From Myxocyprinus asiaticus (lineage: Eukaryota > Chordata > Actinopteri > Cypriniformes > Catostomidae), in contig NC_059346.1 of NCBI RefSeq assembly GCF_019703515.2, positions 50,637,501 to 50,701,500 of the forward strand: DNA of 64,000 nucleotides, read 5' to 3'. Position 1 is the stretch's first letter. The number at the start of each line of letters is the position of its first letter. The notes beneath the pieces were generated by a model. The model worked only from the letters and a program-made list of their open reading frames with translations. It did no database searches and was not told the origin of the DNA. Made by a program: the position numbers and the translations under genes. Positions 1 to 10,606 of this stretch are shown piece after piece.

Positions 1-269
1 ATGCAGTCATGTGATCCATTCAACCCAAAACAATCATGATGGCGGCCCACATAGTAGCGGCGTTATTGTGCCTTTTATTCACTTTGAGAGCATTGTTAAA
101 GATAAATGTTACTTTGTACAGCCTTCAAAATGCATTCCTTCAAAGGCGACACAAAGTTGTTTTTATACATTTCAGTGTGGACGAGCAAATTTTGGAAAAC
201 ATTTGAAGACGGCAGTGTGGACATAGTGCATTTAGAAAATGAAAACACGTTTTTAAATTTATCTGGATT
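1..269. other. Unassigned flank, no gene seen
   Basis: No coding pattern or recognisable RNA gene. The short open frames here have no family resemblance. The phrase 'gtgtggac' recurs at about 176 and 216, suggesting an eroded interspersed repeat, but I cannot place it. Confidence 0.4.
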
Positions 270-482
270 AATATAGACATAACCCTAGGGTAGGGAGGTA
301 GGTTTTGTTCATTTAAAACATGATAGAGCATTAACCTTACACACCTCATCTGTTAGGGAGAAGATTTAACTCGCTTTTAGCACCACACAGTGGATATTTC
401 ACCTCGGAACTGCCGTGATACATGTCCTGAACCAAGTAACATTATGTTGCAAAAAGCTAGCCATGTTCACATAATTTTCCAG
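270..482 (+). repeat. 5'-truncated SINE tail (same family as 1960-2408)
   Basis: From about 345 the sequence parallels 2265-2395: both have a 'cactcgctttt'-like block (here 'aactcgctttt'), a 'ca(c/t)a(c/t)tgga(c/t)atttca' block, 'ttttgcaaaaa'-like and 'cacataat' blocks in the same order. The tRNA-like head is absent, so this is the 3' portion of a related copy. It stops where the truncated Tc1 element begins. Confidence 0.5.
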
Positions 483-487
483 TAATC

Positions 488-1818
488 TTTAAATAAAATG
501 TAAATATCACATTGACATAAGTATTCATACCCTTTGCTATGACACTTCAAATTTAGCTCAAGTACATCCCATTTCTCTAGATCATCTTTGAGATGTTTCT
601 ACACTTTGATTGGAGTCCACCTGTGGCAAATTCAATGGATTGGACATGATTTGGAAAGACACACAACTTTCTATATAAGGTCTTACAGCTGAAAATGCAT
701 ATCGGAGCAAAAACCAAGCCATGAGATCAAAGGAACTGCCTGCAGAGCTCAGAGACAGGATTGTGTTGAGGCACAGATCTGGGGAAGGCTACAAAAATGT
801 TTTGGCTGCATTGAGGGTTCCCAAGAGCACAGTGGCCTACATAATTCTTAAATGGAAGAAGTTTGGAACAACCAGGACACTTCCTAGAGCTGGCCACCCG
901 GCCAAATTGAGCAATCAGGGGAGAAGGGCCTTGGTAAGAGAGGTGACCAAGAACCCGATGGCCAGTGGCCAGATGGGAAGCCTCTCCTCAGTGAAAGACA
1001 CATGAAAGCCTGCTTCACTTGGAAGGACTCTCAGACTGTGAGAAACAAGATTCTCTGGTCTGATGAAATGAAGACTGAACTGTCTGGCCTCAATTCCAAG
1101 CATCATGTCTGGAGAAAACCGGTCAATGCTCATCACCTGTGCAATACCATTCCAATGGTGAAGGGTGTTACAGGGTGTTTTTCATCAGCAGGAAATGGGG
1201 GACTGGTCAGGGTTGAAGGAAAGCTGAATGCAGCAAAATACAGAGATATCCTTAATGAAAACCTGGCCCAGAGCGCTCAGGACCTCAGACTGGGCTGAAG
1301 GTTCACCTTCCAACAGGACAATGACCCTAAGCACACAGCCAAGACAACGTAAGAGTGGCTTAGGGACAACTCTGTGAATGTCCGTGAGTGACCCAGCCAG
1401 AGCGCGGACTTGAACCCAATCGAACATCTCTGGAGAGACCTGAAAATGTCTGTCCACCAATGGTCCCCATCCAACCTGACAGAGCTTGAGAGGATCTGCA
1501 GAGAAGAATGGCAGAAAATCCCCAAATCCAGGTGTGCAAAGCCAAAAAGACTTGAGGCTGTAAATGCTGCCAAAGGTGCTTCAACTAAGTACTGAGTTAA
1601 GGGTCTGAATACTTATGTTAATGTGATATTTCAGCTTTTAATTTTTTAATACATTTGCAAAGTTATAAAAAATCTGGTTTTTGCTTTTTCATGATGGGGT
1701 ATGGACTGTAGATTGATGTGAAAAAAAAATTATTTAAAACATTTTAGCTTTAGGCTGCAACATAACAAAATGTGAAAAAAAAAATGAAGGGGTCTGAATA
1801 CTTTCTGAATGCACTGTA
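488..1818 (+). mobile_element. Degenerate Tc1-like DNA transposon A
   Basis: The 3' end is intact in outline: 'gaaggggtctgaatacttt' followed by 'ctgaatgcactgta' at about 1785-1818. The 5' side carries the matching inner inverted-repeat motif 'ataagtattcataccctttg' near 518, but the outer left end is lost. The spacer from 540 to 720, with its 'tctatataagg' stretch, is the usual leader of this fish Tc1 family. The enclosed transposase is broken (see 721-1595), so the copy is dead and non-autonomous. Confidence 0.85.
721..1595 (+). pseudogene. Tc1-like transposase, disrupted
   Basis: The product was a DD34E cut-and-paste transposase that binds the element's inverted repeats in the nucleus. The paired-like helix-turn-helix is visible at 721-960, beginning MRSKELPAEL and including VPKSTVAYIILKW. 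After 'VTKNPM' a deletion of roughly 60 codons and a frame change join it to 'LLSERHMKA' (about 985-1010). The catalytic part then reads in a single frame to 1595, containing LWSDEMK, FQQDNDPKHTA and DLNPIEHLW, and ends in ASTKY. Three in-frame stops interrupt it, near 1296, 1350 and 1388. All three acidic catalytic positions survive, but no functional protein can be made. Family assignment is firm; the exact start is inferred from family length, about 340 residues. Confidence 0.88.
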
Positions 1819-1959
1819 TTTTTTGCTCTATTACTCACACACTTGCTATATTATGATATCGAAACTACTATAATGCATATTTTTAAAAAATATATACATT
1901 TTAATGCTTATATGACAGACACACCTACAGTTACACACTTTTTCTAATGTTAATAACTT

Positions 1960-2408
1960 CCGTGGTAGCTCACCTGTTAGAGTGTTGGACTTTGGACTTG
2001 GAAGACCACGATTCGAGACCGGTCAAGCACACAAGCTGACACATGAGAGGAACGTGTCATAGAAGCAACATGAGATGATGTGGTTCCTTCAAAAAATGTC
2101 ATTTTACAAAACGGTTAGGTTAGGTTTAGGTGTTGGTTTAGGGTAAGGATGTCTGTTTTGTTCACCTCATCTTTTAGGACAGGTTTAAGCTAAAGTTTTA
2201 GGTTAGGGAGATAAGTTTTAATTATTAAATCCCCTGACTAATATTCACACAAAGAACCTCGTCTGATTACGGCATCATTTCACTCGCTTTTGGAGCCCCA
2301 TACTGGACATTTCAATGGGAAACTGCAGCCAAATGTGTAATGAGGCACATAATTTCATTTTGCAAAAACATTGCCACAGTCACATAATGTTCATGAGACC
2401 AGGCTGCT
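1960..2408 (+). repeat. tRNA-derived SINE
   Basis: A tRNA-like head carries an A-box-like 'tagctcacctgtt' (about 1976) and a B-box 'gattcgagacc' (about 2010-2020), spaced as in a polymerase III promoter. A tRNA-unrelated body follows, with a TTAGG-rich stretch at 2115-2160 and a tail related to 345-482. I could not identify clear target duplications or a named family. It is not a functional tRNA because the acceptor-stem pairing is not evident. Confidence 0.65.
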
Positions 2409-3754
2409 TTTATCATATGGGCAAAATTGATATTAGTCGACCTATAAAATATGGACTAAGTTCAATATACTTTGGTGCTTTTGTGTTCTTTTTGAAGCTA
2501 GGCAGTATATAGTAAATTACCATCCTGTTTTGTTGTATGAGAAGGACATTTGTTGAGGATATTCTGCCAAACATCTCCTTTAGTGTTGAACAGAAAATGA
2601 AAATAATAAAGGCTTGTAACAACATGAGGATGAATAATGACAGAATTTTCATTTTTCGGTGAACTATTTTGTCTTACATGTCTTACCCAACTACCACGTC
2701 ATTAGAATTTCAGTATTGTTTTTTATTTGAAAGGTTATTTTGGGACTTGGGGCCCTATGTGACAGCATACTAAGACACACAAGACAGGGCATACTGTATG
2801 ATTTTCCCCTGAAACAAACCCCAAGCTGCTCACTGCTGGTTCCCTTGATTATTTGGAATCCTCCCCAGAGCTTCATCACTAACGGATTCAGAGCCTGTCA
2901 CACACAGGCGTGCCACATGAGTGGGGCCAAACTACCCCCTCTAGTGATTCTGCACAACACAACAAATATCAGGAAATAATAGCTCTCTCAGCTCTGCCAT
3001 GACACATGCATGATAAATGCTTCATTAAAGCATTAATTATAATTTCAGTCATTAAACAAACATGCACTGCATATTCTGTAATCACCCTCTGCTAACTCAC
3101 TGCCCCGACTTTAAATGCACAAATTTTCAGCTGGGGTTTAACAGCGGGGTCTGTGCCTCCTTGATAAGGCTCCCTGCAGATGCAGTGTGGGAGACTGATT
3201 GAGTCTTTATCATTCATTTTTCATAGCGACAGGTTGATTGATAATCAAAATTAACTGGTTACACACTACGTACGCATGTTCCATATGCAGCAGTAGCCTT
3301 TTGATCCATGGCTGCTACCAGAGAAAAAGGTTAAATCCCAAGAAGGACTTTCCTAGAAACTGGAGAGTTACTGAGATCGCTGTGAGATACCATTGTGCCC
3401 TTGAACAAGTCACTTAATTCTAAGTTCAGTTATACATTTTTTTTTTAGAATAAATGTAATGTATTCAAATAAGGATATGAGTTTGATCTTGATGTGCTAG
3501 ATCTGCTTACGCTGCTGTGTTGAGCATGTAAGACATGCTGCTGCTGCTGCTGAACATTTAGGCATAAATGCAAGCCCCATGAAGCAGATCTAGACAATTG
3601 ATACTGAGGAGGAGGAGGGTTTCAGAAAGAGAATTCTGATGCAGTGCCTTACATGCAAACAACTGTGGCAATTTAAATGTTAGACAAGGAAAGAGTACAC
3701 AATTTGAATGGCTAACAGATAACATGTTTAAATGACCTATCAGCTTGCACCATG
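2409..3754. other. Intergenic, no gene seen
   Basis: AT-rich sequence with only short open frames that show no family resemblance. A short (CTG)n run lies at about 3537-3553. Nothing else supports a feature. Confidence 0.5.
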
Positions 3755-3756
3755 TA

Positions 3757-3959
3757 CAGGTGCATCTCAATAAATTAGAATGTCGTGGAAAAGTTCATTT
3801 ATTTCAGTAATTCAGCTCAAATTGTGAAACTCGTGTATTAAATAAATTCAATGCACACAGACTGAAGTAGTTTAAGTCTTTGGTTCTTTTAATTGTGATG
3901 ATTTTGCCTCACATTTAACAAAAACCCACCAATTCACTATCTCAAAAAATTAGAATATG
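3757..3959 (+). repeat. Left inverted repeat of Tc1 element B
   Basis: About 200 bp, pairing with 5101-5300 in reverse orientation. The shared inner block 'caattcactatctcaaaaaa' (3931-3950) is mirrored by 'ttttttgagatagtgaattg' near 5109. Each end of the repeat carries the same 'aaattagaat' sequence, consistent with the IR/DR layout, in which each inverted repeat holds two transposase binding sites. Confidence 0.9.
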
Positions 3960-4025
3960 GTGACATGCCAATCAGCTAATCAACTCAAAATGGTCTCTCA
4001 GTTTGGTTCACTAGGCTACACAATC

Positions 4026-5019
4026 ATGGGGAAGACTGCTGATCTGACAGTTGTCCAGAAGACAATCATTGACACCCTTCACAAGGAGGGTAAGCCACAA
4101 ACATTCATTGCCAAAGAAGCTGGCTGTTCACAGAGTGCTGTATCCAAGCATGTTAACAGAAAGTTGAGTGGAAGGAAAAAGTGTGGAAGAAAAAGATGCA
4201 CAACCGAGAGAACCACAGAGGATTGTCAAGCAAAATCGATTCAAGAATTTGGGTGAACTTCACAAGGAATGGACTGAGGCTGGGGTCAAGGCATCAAGAG
4301 CCACCACACACAGACGTGTCAAAGAATTTGGCTACAGTTGTCGTATTCCTCTTGTTATGCCACTCCTGAACCACAGACAATGTCAGAGGCGTCTTACCTG
4401 GGCTAAGGAGAAGAAGAACTGGACTGTTGTCCAGTGGTCCAAAGTCCTCTTTTCAGATGAGAGCAAGTTTTGTATTTCATTTGGAAACCAAGGTCCTAGA
4501 GTCTGGAGGAAGGGTGGAGAAGCTCATAGCCCAAGTTGCTTGAAGTCCAGTGTTAAGTTTCCACAGTCTGTGATGATTTGGGGTGCAGTGTCATCTGCTG
4601 GTGTTGGTCCATTGTGTTTTTTGAAAACCAAAGTCACTGCACCCATTTACCAAGAAATTTTGGAGCACTTCATTCTTCCTTCTGCTGACCAGCTTTTTAA
4701 AGATGCTGATTTCATTTTCCAGCAGGATTTGGCACCTGCCCACACTGCCAAAAGCACCAAAAGTTGGTTAAATGACCATGGTGTTGGTGTGCTTGACTGG
4801 CCAGCAAACTCACCAGACCTGAACCCCATAGAGAATCTATGGGGTATTGTCAAGAGGAAAATGAGAAACAAGAGACCAAAAAATGCAGATGAGCTGAAGG
4901 CCACTGTCAAAGAAACCTGGGTTTCCATACCACCTCAGCAGTGCCACAAACTGATCACCTCCATGCCACGCCGAATTGAGGCAACAATTAAAGCAAAAGG
5001 AGCCCCTACCAAGTATTGA
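4026..5019 (+). pseudogene. Tc1-like transposase with one frameshift
   Basis: A DD34E transposase of about 330 residues. It starts MGKTADLTVV at 4026, the first methionine after the inverted repeat, and includes the helix-turn-helix segment FIAKEAGCSQSAVSKHVN. The frame is lost at about 4195-4250 after CGRKRCTT by a small indel. From 'RIVKQNRFKNLGEL' onward the second frame is open without interruption to GAPTKY at 5019. The catalytic residues are all present: LFSDESKF, FQQDLAPAHTA and SPDLNPIENLW. There are 34 residues between the second Asp and the Glu, which defines DD34E. Apart from the single frameshift, all family blocks are kept. An alternative start inside the second frame (4168) would lack the DNA-binding domain. 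Confidence 0.93.
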
Positions 5020-5100
5020 GTACATATACAGTAAATGAACATACTTTACAGAAGGCCAACAATTCACTAAAAATGTTTTTTTTTATTGGTCTTAAGATGT

Positions 5101-5300
5101 ATTCTAATTTTTTGAGATAGTGAATTGGTGGGTTTTTGTTAAATGTTTGCCAAAATCATCACAATTAAAAGAACCAAAGACATAAACTACTTCAGTCTGT
5201 GTGCATTGAATTTATTTAATACACAAGTTTCACAATTTGAGTTGAATTACTGAAATAAATGAACTTTTCCACGACATTCTAATTTATTGAGATGCACCTG
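5101..5300 (-). repeat. Right inverted repeat of Tc1 element B
   Basis: Reverse complement of the left arm, with only a few substitutions or small indels visible, for example 'tttgccaaaatcatcacaa' against 'ttgtgatgattttgcctcac' on the left. It ends directly at the TA duplication. Confidence 0.9.
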
Positions 5301-5302
5301 TA

Positions 5303-6184
5303 GTTTCATGACTGAACTAAGTATAATTTGTTCCAGTGTCCCTTTAATACAGTAAGTGTATTTTATAAAATGCCTGCTTAATGGCTACTTTTTGTACCAG
5401 ATGTTTTTCAGGAAATAAGTGAATTATTGTAAGATTACAGTGCTAGATAATAAAGCTCAGATAATTTGGCCAAAGAATTCTGTGAGATGTTTGCATTCAT
5501 ACTGAAATCCCTACTTTGGTATCTTTGTAAATCTAAACTCACACTGTGACATTCTTGAGATCTCCTCTAAAACTCCTGATGTTAATTAGGGTTTTGCTAC
5601 AGAAGGAGTCTGAAAAGTAGAAGAATTAAGCCAAAAGCTCTATTCGTTCTCCATTTAAACTAACTGTCGTCTAGGAGAAGCTATTGCAATATTACGGAGA
5701 TCTCACTTCTGATTTTTTTTCCTATGGCTGTCACCAATCAGAAATCAGGTTTACACCACAGATGCATGTATATTATGGTACAGTAGTACAGTGTTCTCTT
5801 TCAGTTGTGCAGCAATTGTGCAGTATTAATGAAGATTACTAACTGCCTGTGGAAAATAAACTGTTTTTGTGTTTGGAAGTTTCTGATTTGATGATTCTGC
5901 AGCTCTTCTTGGAAGTAAGTAGCTGAAAGATGTGGTGAGCAGGGTGTGAGGGACATAGATGAATTGGGCTACAAGGTCTCGTGGCCTATCAACTTTGAAA
6001 ACAAATGTTTGTATATGCTTATATATGTGGGCCCCACAGCTTATTTGACTATGAGGGCTCCCAGTCCTCTTATAGGACCCTTTTGCCTTCAATACAATAA
6101 TCAATACAAGCAAGTACGATACCATGCTCAATGGAAACATGTAAATGCTTCACGTTGCAATCCCCTCAATGTAGCAATGTGAAG
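5303..6184. other. Intergenic, no gene seen
   Basis: AT-rich with no supported coding sequence. A 104-codon minus-strand open frame at 5826-6140 has no recognisable domain and is probably chance. Confidence 0.45.
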
Positions 6185-6490
6185 AAAATTTGCCCTGGGG
6201 CACTTGCTAGTCATAATCCACCCCTGATGAGGGGTCATTGATGATCTTTTCTGCCTCTTCCTGGAGCTTGACTCATAAAGTTCCTGGAAGGGAGACAGAT
6301 TGCTGCCGAAGATTTTCTCAGCTGAGCGTGCACTGTGCTGGAATCTGCTCAGATAACATGCTGTGGCCAACCCATACCATACACCAGTTATGGATGAAGT
6401 GCTGGGTGAGGGCGGATTCAGTGATGGCAGTGTAGAACTGGACCATCAATGCCTGGGTCAGGTTGAACTACTGTTGTGCCTTATTAGTTA
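6185..6490 (-). pseudogene. LINE reverse transcriptase ORF, C-terminal fragment
   Basis: Read on the minus strand, the translation contains 'LMVQFYTAITESALT', then 'SAEKIFGSNLSPFQELY', then, after a one-base frame change, 'AEKIINDPSSG'. This order and spacing match the region downstream of the polymerase core in fish L2/CR1/Rex-type non-LTR retrotransposons, where a YTAIIES-like block precedes an AEKIIG-like block and a KIISDPSHPG-like block. The catalytic polymerase motifs are not present, so this is a short 3' fragment, as expected after 5'-truncated insertion and decay. I recognise the superfamily from these motifs. The exact clade is uncertain, and an unrelated origin is unlikely but possible. 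Confidence 0.6.
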
Positions 6491-6589
6491 TGAAGACAAA
6501 GTTAGCATCCCACCCTACTGAAAAGACCAGCTTACACCGGAATGAATTTCAGCATTTCATTTGCTGCTACTGAGGTTGAGGTATGGGTA

Positions 6590-6680
6590 GGTTTAGTAGT
6601 AAGAGTAGGGTAAAGGTTAGGATTAGGGGTTAGAGTTAGGTTTTGGGGTAAGGGTTGGGTTAGGGTTAGGGGTAACATTA
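6590..6680 (+). repeat. Degenerate TTAGGG-like tract
   Basis: Repeated units such as 'ggttagggttaggggt', 'agggtaaaggttagga' and 'gggttagagttagg' make an irregular G-rich strand. It resembles vertebrate telomeric repeat, but the units are not uniform and few are perfect hexamers. It is either an interstitial telomere-like tract or part of an interspersed repeat. Similar short tracts sit at 2115-2160 and 58705-58730. Confidence 0.5.
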
Positions 6681-9600
6681 ACAGTGTAAATACAAATGTA
6701 TTTAAATGCAAGTTCTTTAAATGTAATTACAATGCAACAACATGTATGTACATAATAAGTACATTGTATTAAATGGTTAAGTACATAGTAGGTAAGGCCA
6801 CCTAATATAAAGTGGGTCACATTTTACTAACAAATCTGGGGAGTATGATGCGTATGTGAATCCGGAGGAAAGGTCCATTTTGTGTGCAAATTACTCAGAA
6901 TTTACTCATAAATTTACAACATGAATGAGGCCTGTTGAACATACAAAACCATGTAAACCAAAATTTGCAAGTATATTATAAACAGCCAATAATATGTCAA
7001 TATCACAGTTGGAAAGTTAAATCTGTTTTATTACATTCATTACATTCAAAGCTTGTGCACATTTTCCATACACATGAACAGACACATCATTTTAGCTTTA
7101 GTAACTTTTGACAGTGTATGTTGACAGTGTTTATTCTTAATGACTGAACATTCCCTTCCTGGATTTTAAATGAAATCTAAAAAGACAAAATTAAAGGACT
7201 GGCACTGCTTGTTTTTGTGGCAAACTGATAAATCATGCAGGAAAAAAACATCTCCAGACATTTTCATTTATGATAAAAACATGAGACAAAATATGAGCTA
7301 CAGTGAGCCTAAAATATAAGAGTAAGTAGAACTAGCGTAGGAGTTTTAAACTCTTCTGTCACTTTAGTTCTGTTACAAAACCTAGTGAGCTGTCTTGTTG
7401 TCTACTGCCTACAAAGGCAGCTGCCTTCTAAGACTGCATCCTAACCGTCAAATAAATAGCGCTCATATGTTTGAATAGAGACTCATTCATAGCGCACACA
7501 AATATTGGATAAAATAATCCATTATAATTTTTTTTTTTTTTTTTTTTTTTTCAGTACTTTACATTATTGCATTAAATAAATGTATATTTATACTCAACAT
7601 ATCTCTTGCCTTCAATCTTGGATTCATTCTTTCACTGAGCTAGTCGCAATGCTTTCTGGAATTGCCTTCTCAGTGAAGGAAAAATGTAATGCAGCCTCAT
7701 AAGTTAGCTAAAATGAAGCAACATGATTAAGCTACCTACTTTTTGGAACAGCCTTCACATTGCGAGTGCCTTTCCTGAACATTTAATTTCTAACCAGAGC
7801 AGTTGTCATAAAGCCTAGTCAGTACTCTGGAGCTGTCATACAATCATAACATACTGTATTGACATATGCATAAAGAATATAAATTATAATTATTTTTAAA
7901 ATGTTGATAAACTGTGCCAGCAGACCAGAGAATAATTGCTTCAATTTCAGTGCAAAAAAAATATAATAGCTAAAGAATTGCAATAATTTGCCTAACTAAC
8001 CAGAACCTGGTGTAAGTAAAACCATACCAGTCGGAAATATTATAAAAAGAAAACCAAAACATAAAAGATCATGTGTTTTGCTTTAGAGGAAGCGCCCCGA
8101 ACCATGTCATCTAAATTCAAAGTGATGTACATCATTTAGTCTATGCGCTGTTGAATATTAAACAGACTAATCCACAGAGGTCTATTTTTAATAAGTTTAA
8201 ATCTCCAACCTCATAACACCATCCAATATCACATTTATTGTGAGAGTAAGGATACAAATTTCAGACAGTTAAATCCCACAGCCCTATTAATGGACCACAA
8301 ATAAAGGACAACAGAGAAGTCTAGGATCTGATCTGAAGGGCAGTCCTACAGTATACAGTATGTGCTCATAAAATCAGCCTACAGGATTCTGTCAAATCAT
8401 GTCAGTTTCATCATTTTGACAGTTCTGGGAGCACAAGACATGTGACTGCTACATAAAGAATAGCATGGAATGTTGTTTGGGTTTTTTCCTGTTTTGAACT
8501 CTGTAACTTTGTAAAGCCATATATTTATTAAGTTATTTATAAAGAACCAAATATGATTTTCAGACTATGAATATCTGATCTGGCCACACGCATGATGTGT
8601 AGCATGTATGTGAAAAGAAGTGCATTACTGTGAAATCTAGATTCTATTTTTTATTTTATGTGACACAGATACAAAATTTATTCCAGCGCTTGTGCAGAGC
8701 ACCGGCAAAGAGACGTTCAGCTGACACTGCCGTTCTGGAGAGTGGGCGAAATAAGAACGCGCGCTTTGATGGGATTTCTACATTACTCGCGGAATCAAAG
8801 TTAAAGTCCATGCAAAATCAAAATGTCTTCAGTAAATTTAAGATGCAGGCTCTCCTTTTTAAGTCTCAGCAAAGGAGGCCGCCACCACAGACCTGATGGA
8901 ATTGAACCACAAATGTGGTAAGATACTACTAAAAATTAGGAATCATCCATGAAAAATTGAATTGCATTTTTTTTTTATTGTAAAGTATCTCACCAAGCGT
9001 TTTTGTACGAGTGACAAGGGCATTGCTCAGACCCATTGAGGTTTGCGATTCAAACCCAACACAAATCGAGGATCACTCACTCACCCTTTAACAGCGAGTA
9101 TAAATCTTTAGCATTTCCTGAGTTCTGGATTGCATTATGCTCTGTGCCAGACAACACTCCTTTGTTTATAATGTTAGATTGAAGTCAGTTGAGTCTCTGA
9201 TAGAGTCAGTCTGGCATACAGAGCATTAACTGGTGTTGTTCAGTTATAATAAGCTTGCAATGCATTGGAAATGGGAGAAACAAATAATTTAGAACAGATC
9301 AGTTTAGTTTTAATATAATATACTGCCTTAATCTGTGTAATAATAACATTTCTTATCTAAAACCTTTTTAGTCATTACTGACAATGAATGAAAGAAAAAG
9401 AAAACAATATAAAATTACAATGAAAAAAGTCCAGGAATAATGGCATTAATGGTGCATCAATATATTTTCATTAAATTAATTGCATTAAAAAAATAAATAA
9501 ATAATATTTTTTTTTTTACTCCAATCATAAATGCTGAATTCACACTAACTAGATAATAAGATTTCTCACAAACCAAGATTAATAAATTAGACGAGTCAGA

Positions 9601-9730
9601 GCCAAAATTATTCTTCCAACTCAAAGACACATTAATGGGTAAACATGAGTAACCATAATTTCATAATACTTCACAGTGTTTCTTCTCAAAATAAGTATTT
9701 TAAGTTAAATCTGATCAAATAAATGTACTC
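6681..9730. other. Intergenic, no gene seen
   Basis: About 3 kb of AT-rich DNA. A T24-type run lies at about 7530-7552. An 88-codon open frame at 8630-8896 sits in a locally GC-richer patch; see findings. A B-box-like 'gcgattcaaaccc' near 9047 may be a remnant of a tRNA-related SINE. Nothing else is supported. Confidence 0.45.
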
Positions 9731-10204
9731 TTAAAAGGTTAGTTAATCATTTACTCACCCTCATGCCATTTGAAATGTGTATGACTTTCTTTCATCTGCA
9801 AAACACTTTTCAAGATTTGTAGAAAAATATCACACACACGTCACAGGAGCACTCGGGTAATTCGTCAACACCTGACTGGAAACGATCCTTTATAGTTAAA
9901 ATGTGCTTAAACATTGTTCTTTTTCGCACACAAGGTGATCGATTTGTTTTAGTAGACATTAATGTCATCGCTGGAGATAAGCCTTACCTTTTAAGATTAC
10001 CCTTATGCTGACTATCTGTTCTTTTTGGACCTACAAATATCTAATCACCATCCTCTCTTATTCTAAGGACCTGCTGAGCATGGATCTTTTTCTACAAATC
10101 TTCAAAAGTGTTTTGCAGAAGAAAGAAAGTCATACACATCTCAGATGGCATGAGGGTGAGTAAAGTATCAGAGAATTTTCATTTTTGGGTGAACTATCCT
10201 TTTA
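9731..10204. repeat. Palindromic TTAA-type element, copy 1
   Basis: The left arm has 'catttactcaccctcatgcc' (9756-) and 'atgactttctttc'. The right arm mirrors these with 'gaaagaaagtcatacac' and 'ggcatgagggtgagtaaa', ending 'tttttgggtgaactatcc'. TTAA is present at the left edge (9731-9734) and degraded at the right. Non-coding and palindromic, it belongs to the family at 14070, 19795 and elsewhere. Confidence 0.8.
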
Positions 10205-10604
10205 TTAAAAAGGGCTTTATAATTTCCCATAAGCAAAAGAAACCGAATGTGCAGACATAAGAATTGTTATTTGGACAGCTGCAATAAGAAGAGCATTGAA
10301 TAGCCTGTACTATCTGGTGCCATAAAAAAGAAAGGACTTCATCTGCTAAAATATGAAAAAAAAAAAAAAAAAAAAAAGAATGAGTCACAGACCAACATAA
10401 AAATAGATTGAATTTGGGATGAAAACTTTGGGGAATGTGACAAAACACCAGACTTTGAAGCTTTGCTTTTGCTCTAAAACCAGCATTCCCGAAACCCAAT
10501 TTAATAGCAACCCTAACATTATGTAGCAACCATAAAGAGGTTATTTCAGTGTGTTTTATGTTGCTTCAAGATCAAGCAGTTGCTAACACTTCTACCTGCT
10601 TTCA
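10205..10604. other. Intergenic with poly(A) tract
   Basis: An A-run of more than 20 bases lies at about 10357-10378. No gene or named repeat is seen. Confidence 0.4.
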
Positions 10605-10606
10605 TA

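Larger units (their letters stand above)
3757..5300 (+). mobile_element. Tc1-like DNA transposon B, nearly complete
   Basis: The element begins 'caggtgcatctcaataaatt' and ends with the reverse complement, 'gagatgcacctg'. It is flanked on both sides by TA (3755-3756 and 5301-5302), the expected Tc1/mariner target duplication. Inverted repeats of about 200 bp enclose one transposase gene. The 1.54-kb length and intact ends suggest it is younger than the other Tc1 copies here. A single frameshift inactivates its transposase, but its ends could still be mobilised in trans. Confidence 0.95.

Noticed and set aside
6590..6680. True interstitial telomere from chromosome fusion
   Set aside because: Units are irregular and few are perfect TTAGGG. 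Similar G-rich phrases occur inside SINE-like repeats at 2115-2160 and 41735-41760, so a dispersed-repeat origin is as likely.
10194..10529. 111-codon minus-strand frame
   Set aside because: It is interrupted by a poly(F) stretch from a poly(A) tract and overlaps the end of a TTAA palindrome. Chance frame.
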